From: Symbiodinium natans
Taxonomy: Eukaryota > Sar > Dinophyceae > Suessiales > Symbiodiniaceae
Assembly (NCBI GenBank): GCA_905221605.1
Contig: CAJNDS010001746.1
Location: 690,297-732,796, forward strand
DNA length: 42,500 nt
Direction: 5' to 3'
The notes under the pieces: model-generated
What the model was told of the DNA's origin: nothing
The model's database searches: none
The model's input: the letters and a program-made list of their open reading frames with translations, nothing else
Shown here: piece by piece, positions 22,132-32,800 of the stretch
How positions within the stretch are numbered: position 1 is the stretch's first letter
Layout: each line of letters begins with the position of its first letter
Program-made: the position numbers and the translations under genes

Positions 22132-23707
22132 GACCCATCGACGAGCACCAAAGACGACCACTGGCTCCACCCGTGCGAGTGCGTGCCTCTTCCAAGCATC
22201 CCTTCCCCGCCCAAGAGCAGCTTCATTGAGGCATCGGCATGTGGTAGTTGTTCTAAACACTCGTCCTCAAAAAATAATAACTAAAGCTGGGTTCCCTTTT
22301 TGTTGTAAGGATTCCCCTGTTGTGGGACTCTTATCCCATGGCCCATCCCGTTAAAGGACCTTGAGAACGACCCCCCATGTGAGCTGCTTGTAGTTTAACA
22401 AACTTAAGCCCTGAAAATCCTGAAAGCACAACCTAGCAAAAGCCCGATGATAGGAACCCCTAAACCCTGAACCTTAAACCCTAAACACCCCTTTAGGCCC
22501 TAAAGCCTTCGTGCTCTTCAGGTGCCTCCAGCTTGGGGCTCGCTGCCACCCGTGTCCGGCCGCTCGAACCAAGATGGCGGGCTCTTCTAACATCTTGGAG
22601 TGCGGTGCGAGACACAAACGGAGTCTGGGGAACGCGACGGGGAGAAAGACCTCGCTGACCGGCCCTGCCCGAAATCCTTATGACCTGGCTTGGCTTTTGG
22701 TGCGGCTTGGGTTGGCTCGGGCTTGGCTTGGCTTGGCTCCCTTTATCCTAGGTGCGGCAGTTTCATAGGACCTCGATTTGTTGAATGTAGTAGGATCACA
22801 AAGGTTTGAATTAATGGGTTTGGAAGGGATTCATATGCGTTGCAGCAAGCTTGCCCGGCTAAAAAGAAGCGGAATAAACCGAGCCAAGACAAGCCAAAAC
22901 CAAGCAGAGCCAAGCCGAGACAAGCCGAACCAAGCCGAGACAAGCCAAGCCGCACCTAAGCAAAAGAAGGGGGCCAGTAAAAATGTAGGCCCCGCCCGAA
23001 ACATTTCTAGATGCCAAGCAGTGTCCTTGAAAATTTATTCCTTGTTATGGAAAAAGGGGAATGTATGTTCATAAGGACCCCAAAAAACGGCCGGTTCAAT
23101 TGCAACGGTTGACTTGACATCCAGACAACATTCAGCAAGGCTGAAAGTTTTACACTCTTCGACCACATGTGCTTGCAACACTGCAAGTGTGGCGAGGGGA
23201 AGTTGACCACTGAATTTTTCATGAGTCCATGAGACCAGGCGAGGCTATTTCGGACATCCCAGCTGGCAGCAACAACGAGTTCATGGCCTCTCCGGCCATG
23301 ATCGTCCGGAGCCCGGGCTACGGGGCTACGGGGCTACCACGCGGCTTTGGAGTTTGCCGACTCGGCGTTTAGAGGGCTCAGGTGGTTTCAGACAGTTCCA
23401 GCCTTTTGCTGGAGCTTGGATGGCTGAGGTGGATGGGCAGTTTGTCTGCGAGCAAGAGTATCCCGGCGAAGTTTCAGTGCTCATCCCATGTCCCAGTTGA
23501 GCGAAGCCCCTGAGTCCTTGGCGTTAGCGCTGGGTTTCGAAGTTCAAGTGCGCAACTCGCATCGGGTTGAGATCCTGAAAGACCGAAAGACCCTGCGCAG
23601 CCTGCACAGCTCCACTCGGCACAGCTGCTTTTTCCTTCTCTTTGCTTTTTGAGGCGCCAGACCGGAGCCTTCAACACTTCAACACCCCCCCGCCGCCCCC
23701 CAAAAAG
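22132..23707. other. Spacer or intron upstream of the Cys-rich/lectin gene
   Basis: CCCTAAA-like repeats lie at 22455-22505 and an inverted CTTGG/CCAAG repeat at 22686-22958. Further 5' exons of the gene starting at 23708 are expected, but none was found with matching phase. Confidence 0.35.
22686..22958. repeat. Imperfect long inverted repeat of CTTGG / CCAAG units
   Basis: 22686-22742 is built of ggcttggctt and ggctcggg units. 22880-22958 is built of their reverse complements (agccaagac, agccgaacc, agccaagcc). The arms are about 60-75 bp with a loop of about 140 bp. Confidence 0.7.
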
Positions 23708-26271
23708 GTACCTGACTGAAGTGATTGTGGAGAGCGAGACGGACGGCTTGGACGCCGCGAATTGCAAGACGCGCTGCATTGCCCAACAGTGTCCTTACTA
23801 CTGGGAAGGCAAGCTCTCCAAACGAGGGCTTTCGGATGCTTTAGGGCTTTCAATGGCTTTCATTTTTGACCCTTCGTTGAATCCCACAACCAACCGAGGC
23901 ACGTACGCAGAGCTAGGTGGGTTACGGGGTAGGTTACGGGGTTAGGTTAAATAGGGGGTGGTGGGCCGAAGTTGCGAGGTGTCCGGCTTCGCTTGAGGGT
24001 AAAATTTTCGAAGATGTGAAGCTGCAACTGAGCCGGCTTGGCATGGCGCGGCGGAAAGATAGGATGGGATTGGGAGTGCTCCCTCCCCCCCCAGAAAGCC
24101 CTTCAGAAATTCGCATCAAACCACGCAAAAACCCCCTCACAAAATGCACTGACAGGGCCATAGGGCCATAGTATAGGTATAGCATAAGTAACATAGAAGG
24201 TGTAACATAGAAGGCCCTATTTCTGGCGCAGGTGAGGTCATGTCCACGAAGCAGTGCCGCCTTTACAGCCAGTGCACTGAGCTCGCCCCTGGGCTCTCAG
24301 CCTTTTTTCGGAGAGGTGCACAGAGGCTCCAGAGGCTGATCTAAAGATTTCTCTCGGGGCGGGTGTCCGGGTGTCTCTGTTAGTAGGTTTTATAGTATAT
24401 GTTAGTATACTCAAGATAACTTAGCAATGGAATAGGATCCTCAGAGTTGAGGGTGCCAAAACTGCCCCAGCCTCCACACTCCGCAGAAAGGCTTCGAGGT
24501 TTTTAGACTTCGACGGGCTCAATAGACCTAAGACACCGAAGGTCCGTGAGGTCGGCGTGGTGGGGAACCTGTATGGGATGCTGCTTGGCCGGCTTGGCCC
24601 CAGGCCCCATGCTCGCGCCTCTTCGCTTCTCCCTTTATGCCCTGTGAGTTGTTGTGCCACTGCGCCTCTCAAAGTTGTATACTGAATCACATAGCATCAC
24701 TCGATCACTCGCTTTGAAGGCTGTGGTTGAGAGCTAGGGGAGCTGAAGGGTTGCAGCGTTTCGCCATCTCTGCGCTGAGGTCCTATCGCAAAGCCTGCAA
24801 AGTAGCAGATGCACAGCTGCAGCTTGGCAGGGTGGATTTAGGGCTCAGGGATGAAGGTGGGCCAGGGTTTTTGTTCTAAACGGTTTGGCCACAGGTGGTT
24901 TGGCTCTGGATTCCGCTTCGCCCTGGCCTCCTTTGGTCTCTGGTCATCCGGTCCGATCCTCGGTCCTCTGGTCCCTGGGTCCCCCTGGTCTCCTGGTCCT
25001 CCGGTCTCCTGGTCCTCCGGTCTCCTGGTCTTTGCTTCCCTGGTCCTCTGGTCTCGTGGTCCTCTGGTTCCCTGGTCTGTGGTCGTTTGGTCCTCCGGTC
25101 TTTTGGTGTTATGGTCCTTTACTGCAAAGTATGAATCACTTCTAAACCCACGATGCGAGCAAATGGAGGGTCTGCGCCCCCCCCTCCCCCCCGCCCCCCC
25201 CCAACCCCCCCTGCTTGTTTGAAGCCGGGTAAGTTTGCCAACCCATGATGTGAGCATTGCGTTTGCAAATGCGGGGGGGGGGGGGGGGGGGCCCCCGCAC
25301 GCTTTAAGCCGGGCAAGTTTGCTGCAAAGCATATGAATCCCCTTTAAACCCACGATGCGAGCATTGTGTTTGCAGTGTTTGCAAAAGGGGGGGGGGGGGG
25401 CTGCACCCCCCCCCCCCCCCCCCCCCCGCGCTTATTCAAAGCCGGGCGAGTTTGCCAAACCCATGATGCGAGCATTGTGTTTGCAAATGGGGGGCGCTGC
25501 GCCCCCCCCCAACCCCCCCCCCCCCCCCCGCTGTTGCAAAGCCGGGCAAGTTTGCCAAACCCGTATGCGAGCATTGTGTTTGCGAATGGGGGGGGGGGGG
25601 GGGGGCCAAAGGCTTGGCCAAACCCTTTACAAAACCTGTTTTGGCCAAACCTTTCAAAAACAAAACCCCTCCGCCGGGGATGAAGGTTTCGTCAAAGGTT
25701 GCTCAGCGTGTCATCCGCATGGCCGGAGCCACATAGGACGCTAAATGCGCTTGAGCCGACGCTGAGATATGTGGGCTCGAATCTGGAGTTTCTACCGGCA
25801 TGGGATGCTGGAAGAGTCCTGATGGGTTCGCTTTTTGGAGTCTCTGCTCCCACTTGCCACAACTAAAGCCTCCGATGGCAGGACGCTTCCATACACAAAG
25901 CCAACAACTCACACGGTCTTGGAGCGCCTCACACCGGCTCAGAATCCCATGACTTCTTTCACCAGGAGATGCCGCAAGAGTTAAGAGGGTGAGAACCTGA
26001 CCTATGTGATCCTATGTGATCCTATGTTCACCATGGGGACAACCTGGCCATAGAAGGACTTCGCCCAGGCTCGTTGTAGCAGGGCTGCGAGATTGCAGAA
26101 GAGTTGGGGGGGGGGGGGGGGGGGGGGCGGGGCTTCCCCTAAACAGGCGTCAGAAACGGGTCAGAAGTAAAGCGTAGGCTGGCGTTCACATTACGCCCCA
26201 GGTGCTGGAAAGTCACCAAGCGCCGCTCCTTCCTCGGGGCCGGAGACGACTCGTACAAGTGCTTTCACCAG
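23708..26271 (+). CDS. Cys-rich/lectin gene, 5' exons in window
   Basis: Three exons join in phase. 23708-23808 contains NCKTRCIAQQCPYYWEG. 24232-24280 continues EVMSTKQCRLYSQCTE. 26202-about 26271 continues CWKVTKRRSFLGAGDDSYKC. The first two introns start with GC, all acceptors are AG|G, and split codons reconstitute GGT and GAG. The spacing of Cys and aromatic residues suggests an extracellular disulfide-rich module (PAN/apple-like is possible, not proven). The next exon is at 35230, across the retrotransposon. The 3' edge at 26271 would need a GA donor to keep phase and is uncertain; a GC donor after ...SFLG is the alternative. The gene start lies upstream, unseen. Confidence 0.5.
24924..25118. 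repeat. CCGGTCTCCTGGTCCTCTGG-type repeat
   Basis: About 15-18 imperfect 11-13 bp units of ggtcctccggtctcct. The pattern keeps several frames open, giving spurious Trp/Ser/Pro/Gly-rich ORFs. Confidence 0.75.
25120..25610. repeat. Tandem units with paired G- and C-runs
   Basis: About five units of roughly 75-130 bp share aagccgggcaagtttgc, cccatgatgcgagcattg and gtttgcaaatg, each followed by a long G-run and then a long C-run (for example ggggggcgctgcgcccccc). G- and C-runs within a unit can pair into a hairpin. One unit has an extra gcaaagcatatgaatcccc block. Confidence 0.8.
26106..26127. repeat. G homopolymer
   Basis: 22-base G run on the plus strand, in the intron before the exon at 26202. 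Confidence 0.85.
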
Positions 26272-26325
26272 GACCCCCCCCATCTCTCCCCCTGCAAACC
26301 CTGTAAGAACTTTGCCCTCCATGTG

Positions 26326-26585
26326 CAGCGTTTTTAGGGTTTTGGGCTTGCGGTTCAGGCCTTAGGGTTTAGGGTGCAGGGTTTTGGACTCATGCGCACA
26401 GGAGTGTATCAGGAACGCCACAAGCTTCTTTTTCAAGCCCGCACCAGCAAGACTAAGACTGAGGTTGGAACCCTGCACTGTGCTTCTAGGTCGAACCCCT
26501 CCCAAAAACATAGCACCCTAAACCCAAAAACCCTAAGCCCAAAAACCCCTAAACCCAAAAAACCCTAAGCCCACAACACCCTAAG
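26326..26585. repeat. Telomere-like repeat patches at the retroelement insertion site
   Basis: tttttagggttttgggctt and tagggtttagggtgcaggg are followed by aaaccctaagcccaaaaacccc repeats. The last copy ends caccctaag, and the 5' LTR begins immediately after it. Confidence 0.75.
26581..26585. repeat. Target-site duplication (left), ctaag
   Basis: ctaag directly precedes the 5' LTR and recurs directly after the 3' LTR at 35166-35170. Five bases is the usual duplication length for copia-type integrases. Confidence 0.85.
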
Positions 26586-26823
26586 TGTGAAGCACAGAGA
26601 ACTTCTTCGTCCTTTGTATGATGTTTATGATGGTCCTCGTATTGGCATTCAAGAATCATCTCCCATCTAGGGCAACCCGGACCCCCTTTTGACTCGTCGC
26701 AAGGCCTTCAACTTCCGCAAGGCATGTTCGGCCCATGCAGAGAAAACAGCTGTGGCTGTGCAGGCGGGCCCCCGGGGGTAGGGTTTTCGGGTTGCTGTCT
26801 TGTGGTTCCCTTAGTGTTTCATA
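26586..26823 (+). repeat. 5' LTR
   Basis: Starts TGTGAAGC and ends TTTCATA, short imperfect inverted ends (TGTGAA / TTCATA). It matches 34928-35165 without a difference that I can see. A CCCCCGGGGG palindrome lies near its 3' third. A TTTT block (accccctttt, about 26680) could act as the TTTT-type core element described for dinoflagellate promoters, but this is only a guess. Confidence 0.93.
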
Positions 26824-26824
26824 T

Positions 26825-26837
26825 TGGTAGCGGAGCC
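26825..26837 (+). promoter_or_regulatory. Primer-binding site (initiator-Met tRNA-like)
   Basis: TGGTAGCGGAGCC begins two bases after the 5' LTR (26826). It matches the start of the classical TGGTATCAGAGC-type site complementary to initiator methionine tRNA, with a few substitutions. Confidence 0.65.
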
Positions 26838-26879
26838 TGTGTGCTCCTTAGGTTAGGCTTAGGGTAGTGGGGACGAGCC

Positions 26880-29800
26880 ATGTCAATCCCGTTCGATGGC
26901 GGCGACGGGAGTGTTCGTTCTGGGCATGAGCCTGAAGAGCCGGCTGAAAGGGGAGATCGTGAAGACGCCCCTCCTAGTGTGACCAGTGAAGGAGATCCCT
27001 GGGCAAAGCAAGGCTCTTGGGAGGGCCGACAGCAGAGCTCAGGGGCATGGGAGAGTCGAGATTCCGAGTGGGCGAACTGGCAAAGCCGTGCCGGTCATAG
27101 AGAATCTGGACGTTGGGAGTGTCACTATCAGCCAGATAGTGGGCGAGAAGGGAGCTGGACTGCCTCGACTGAAGATGCGAGCAATGCCCCCCGATGGTGG
27201 CGAGATCCTTGGCAGCCTCAAGCAGCTCCCTCGGCAGATGGTCGAGACGGCCGTTGGGACCCCGGTCTTTTTGGACATGCTCAAGAAGATCCCTGGGCAG
27301 ATGGGCGAGATGGCCGACGGCAAGGGTACGATTATCCGCACCGAGATGAAGTAAGTGGAACCAAATGGACGAATGAAGACAGTACCACGAGGGCATGGAC
27401 CGGCTGGCGGCACTTTGGCGGAGGCTTCCGGTCAGACGACCAAGTATGGGATGATCGCCCGAGGCCACAGGGGCGACCTTCCGAGAAGCTTAGCGTTCCC
27501 AGCTTCTCAGCAGAAGACGGCGATGATGTTGGGACCTCGGCAAGGTCCTACCTTCGACAAATAGAGGCCTGGCGAAGAATGACCTTGTTGCCTCCGCAGC
27601 AGCAGGGACTGGTCTTGTACCAGCACTTGGGCGGCAAGGCTTGGGTCGCCGCCGAGGAGCTCGATGTCGACCAGCTCAGCAGCGCCGGCGGTGTTAGCTA
27701 CCTGGTTTCCTGGATCACGGCTCGCTTCTTGGACTTGGAGATCACTCGCATCGGGAAGGCCTTCTCGGAGTTCTTTCGGCGACTTCGTCGTCGACCAGGC
27801 CAGAGTATCCGGGACTATAACAGCGAGTACGACCGTCTCCACGCCCGACTCCGTGAAGTGGGATGCAACCTGCCGGAGGCTTGTGCTGCTTGGGTTTATG
27901 TGGACAGGCTTCAGTTGGATGAGACAGCTGAACTCAACCTCCTCGCGAGCGTCGGCAACTCGTACTCCTTGCAGAAGCTCCAGCAGGCGGCGGTCATCCA
28001 TGATCGAGGACATCGCAAACCTTGGGAAGGCGCTAAAGGAAAGAAGCTGCACAACACCCACATGACCGATGCCTACGACGACTCCGATGCGGACTCCCTT
28101 GGAGATGAAGAGGGAGAAGGTGTTGCTGAGGAAGTAGCCACTGCCTATGTTGCCTTCCAGAATGCCAAGGCCAAGTACCGAGACCAGAAGAAGTCCCGAG
28201 GCTACGACGTTGCCACCGACAAGGACAAGGGCCGCGATGGAGGAAAGGAGGGCAATGCCAGAGAGGAAAGGATCCGCGCAATGAAAGCAAAGTCCTTCTG
28301 CTCAGGATGTGGAAGACGAGGTCACTGGCATAAGGACAGCCAATGTCCGAACAATCGGGCTGCTGCGAGCGGGGACGTCAAGGAGGTCGAGGTGTGCTAC
28401 AACTTGCCCTCCGAAGTGTTCGCCGTCAAACACTCCAAGCACTCCTTGCTCGGCATCACGGACACCGCCTGCGCCAGGACGGTCGCTGGAACGAGATGGT
28501 TGCAGGACTACACCGATGCCCTCGAAGTCCTCGGGATGAAGCCGGCCTTGCACAAGGAATGCGAAGCCTTCAGGTTTGGGGCCGGCAAGGTCTACTACTC
28601 CTCCTTCTACGTGATCGTGTCTTTCGAGCTGGGCGATAAGATCGTCGAGGTCAAGACTTCCATCATCAGTGGCGACATCCCGTTGCTGTTGTCCAAAGCC
28701 GTGCTGGGAAAACTTGGCATGATCTACAATGTCGGGACCGGCGACGCCGACTTTGTCGAGGTCGGACTGAGGGGGTACCGCCTTGTCACAACTGCATCCG
28801 GTCACCCGGCAATCCCCATCGTGCCGGCGAAGCCAGCAGAGACGGGGGATCCACTCCTTCCGGTTGAAGACCTTCGCCTGCAGTCGCGAGAATACATGGT
28901 GTACGCCGTTGCTTGTGCTGCTGGGTCAACCGATAGGGGGTCTTCCATGTTGAACCTCTTCCACGACAAGAAGTTAGACCCTGGGGTCAAAAGTATGCTC
29001 ATCCACCCCCGTTTCCAGCACAGTACTTTCCTATCTTGGTGGCAAGCTACGAAGGTCACTGGGGACTTCTGGGTTGAAAGAGACGACGCCTGGATACGAG
29101 TACATGTAACGCCGAGAAGGGCACAGTTCAATCCCTCCACATGGCGCACGCATTCTTCCATGCTGAGAGATATGTTGCTGACTAGCCTTGGGGACATTAG
29201 GAGCACAGAAGCGGTTTGTTGCAGTTCTGAGAAGTGGTTGGAAACTGTAGTAGACCGATGGACGGTTGAGAGCGACTCCGAATCTACACTTCCGCTGCTT
29301 TGGATTGGAAGGACTGTGCTCAGTAAGAGCTTCGGTCGGCCCCTGCCTACTCCTTCGCGACCGGCAGCCGATGGAGCCTCGAGCATGCGGCAATCCCCCG
29401 GCGATCAGCAAGATGACCAAAGCGCAGCTGTTGGAAGAATGCAATCGGGTGGGTCTCCTGGTGCACCACTCTTGGTCGGTGGAAGAACTCAAGTCATGCA
29501 TTCAAGAACATCGGCAAGCGCACCAGGAAGTTGGAGCCAGAATGACCCGCCTTCACCAGATGAACATGGAGCAGCTTCGTTTACAAGCCAAGGAGCTGGG
29601 AATTCAGTTCGTCTCCAAGACCTCAAAGGGGAGCCTCCTGAGGATGATTCGCGACAACATCAACACCCCAGCGGAGACCCTGATGCCCATCGGAAAGTGG
29701 AAGGGGCTGCAGTACAAGGAGATTCCGAAGGAGTACGGGGAGTGGTGTCTTCAGGAACTCAATTCGAACTCCGACCCGGACTTCGTTCGCTTCGCCCGGT

Positions 29801-32800
29801 GGTACGAGAACGACAAGAAGGCCAGGGAGCGGAGCTATGTCGGGACAGGGAGCGACATGTCAGCACCTTTTCCTCGGAGTCCGACTTCCAGACCGGGAAC
29901 CTCGGCGGTAGCGACAGGCTCATCGGATCAGATGTCATCGACAAGGACCGATTGGTCGGTGGTGTCAGCTGCGATCTCCGAGAAGCAGAGGGTGATCCCC
30001 GTCGAAGCAACGCCCAACAAGAAGCGAGCCGGGAATGCCGAGACAACCAGGATGGAGGCGGAGATCGACGAGGAAGCCCTGGAGGAGATCAGGCGGCTCG
30101 AGGCCCAGCTTGCAGTGCTCAAGAACAAGGCCGGGTATCCGGGAGCAGACCATGGCCGTCAGTGAGGGACTCCGGGAACTCCTGCGAGCGACGAAGACGC
30201 CAAGGATGCTGTGGTGATTTCGACTTGCAAGATGGCATCACCGAAGAAGAGATCCTCCTCGCCTCCAAGAATAACTGCACCTACCTGATCGCCGAAGCCG
30301 AGGAAACCTACGAGGGGCCGCTTGTCAACCCGTTGCTTAGCCAGGCCCGTAACGCCTACGTCAACGGTGACTTCTCCTTTTCCACATGTCGAGAGCTTTT
30401 GGAAGGCGCTCGTCTTTTGAGAAGCGCCATGAGTCGAGGAAGTGCCTTCAAGCAACAAGACCAAGATCCCGACAAGCGCCCGCATGAGCATACCCTCTTC
30501 GGCTTGTTCACCCATGGTGGCGTTCATGGTCTTACCAAGGCGACGGAGTCCAATGACTGGGTGGCTCGGTATGTTAATGCCTTCGGAAAATTCCATCTTC
30601 CAGAAGGCACCACTTGGACATCGGTGTCGGTGATGTGCAATGTCGCCGCCGGTGTGCGTTGCGACTACAACAACAGTCCCGACTCCTACAACCATGCTAT
30701 TAGCTTTGGACAGACCAAGGGTGGAGAACTATGGATTGAGGAAAAGATCGAGGGTCAAGAACAAGGTCTTCGTCAAGATCTCCTATGGAAGAAGGACAAG
30801 CAAGGCAATTGGATTCCCGGGACTGTGCAGTCGACCCTGGGCAACTTCAAGAGCTTCAAGCCAGGGCTGAAGCATGCGGTCCTCCCTTGGGAAGGGGACC
30901 GGTGGAGCCTTGTGTACCACACCACCAGGAGCATCACTAAGATCGGCAAAGAAATCCGTGACCGCCTCAGAAAGACCGGTTTTCCTCTCCCTCGCAAAGG
31001 GCGTCAAGACCAATCAGGCGAAAGACAACGTGAAAAGAAGCCGAACAAGCGAACAAGGAACGTTCTCGCCGCGAATGCCAGCAAGATTGGGGTGCTCCTC
31101 ACCACGCTCGTCGCCGCGGTCACTTCCTATATGTGTGACTTCGGCATGCCCGAGGTCAAGCCCGACCCCATCGTGATGTTCGAGATAGGCGGCCTAGATG
31201 GAACTTCAGAAGCCGTCGACCTCGGGAAGGCCGTCCTCGAACCTATGAGCTGGGAAGATTATTCGGACCCAGACAGGCAGGAGACCGCCTACCACTTCGT
31301 CTGTGCCGCCTCTCCTAGGGAGTTACGTCTCCACATGCACGATCTACCAAGCAGCGGGTGCGAGGCAGTCATTGCACTGATCTCACGACAGCTTGACGAT
31401 GGGGGCTGCGTGGTCCTTCAGGGAGAAGATCTTCATGGCATCGCCGACAAGTTCCCCGAGTACATCCGCTACCGGCAAGGAGATGGGGATACCGCTTGGG
31501 TCGTCCTCGAAAGAAAGAAAGAGGCGCAGCGGACTGTGCCGAGCGATTTCCCGCCGTACAGTGTCTGCGTCGTTGGAGAGGCTGCAGAAGAAGACGAACG
31601 ACAGCCAGCCGATTTTGTCGGGAACGGATCAGCGATCACCTTCGACACTGCAGCGAGCTCACTGATCCAAGGAGCCCTACGGCGACTCCACCAGAACCTA
31701 GGTCATCCGCGATGTGAAGATCTGGTGAGACATCTGAGGTTAGCCGGATGTGAACCAGAGGTCCTCAAGGTTGCCAAAAGCCTGAAGTGTCAGGTTTGCG
31801 ACAACACTAGCAAACCTAAGATTGCGAGACCCAGCACGGTTCCGCGAATGCTGGACTTCAACCAATGCGTCGGGGCTGACCTCCTCTTTGCTCATGACGT
31901 TGACGATGTCAGGCATACCTTCCTCAACCTCGTCGACTGGGGCACCTCCTACCAGGTCGTTGTCGAGATAAAAGGAACTTCTGCTCCCGACTTGGAAAGG
32001 GCGTTCAACGATTTCTGGTTGACACCCTTCGGCCCTCCGTCAACGATGTCAGTGGACCTAGAAGGAGGACTACAGAAAGGATTGGGAAGGCTTTGCGATT
32101 GGCACAACATCAAGGTCAAGCATGTGGCGGCTCAAGGACACTGGCAAGCAGGCATCACCGAGCGACAGGGAGCCTGGTGGAAGGATATTTGGGAAAGAGT
32201 CGTTCATGACATGAGTATCAGCAAGAACGAAGCCCACCTCGCAGCCACATGTGTGACGAGTGCGAAGAATCAACTCCGGAGACGTTGCGGCCACAGCCCA
32301 TTTTCGTGGGTTTTCGGTCGTGATCCCCGCATGCCTGAGGACCTCCTCGACCCTGACTCCGGAGAGAAGGTCACATGGGACGTGTCGGCGGAGAGCAAAT
32401 TCCAACGACAGATGGCGGTGAGGTCAGCAGCCAGAATCGCGTTCCACAAATCGCAAGGGGACGATCGTCTTCGCAAAGCTTTGATGCAAAGAGCAAGGAC
32501 CACATCGCGACCCTATGAAATTGGAGAGCCTGTTCACTTTTGGCACCAGCCAAAGAACCGCCGAAGGGGAAGGTGGGCCGGACCAGCAGTGGTCGTCGGC
32601 AATGAAGGCGGTAACTACTGGATCAGCCGCAATGGGCGATGTCGCTTGACAGCTCCAGAACATCTACGACCATCAGGACCCGAAGAAGTCGGCGAACTCC
32701 TCCAAATGCGCGGCGTCCAGCGCGAAGTGGCCCGACTGCTCGAGGCAGACCTCGATGAGGATGACACCTACGACGGCGACCAGATGGTGAGTGATCTAGA

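Noticed and set aside
24885-25222. Trp/Ser/Pro-rich ORFs in several plus frames
   Set aside because: Produced by the CCGGTCTCCTGG-type repeat, which leaves several frames open.
26974-27468. Minus-strand and alternative-frame ORFs inside gag and pol
   Set aside because: Shadows of the polyprotein with biased composition. Only 29371-30165 has a protein-like alternative frame.
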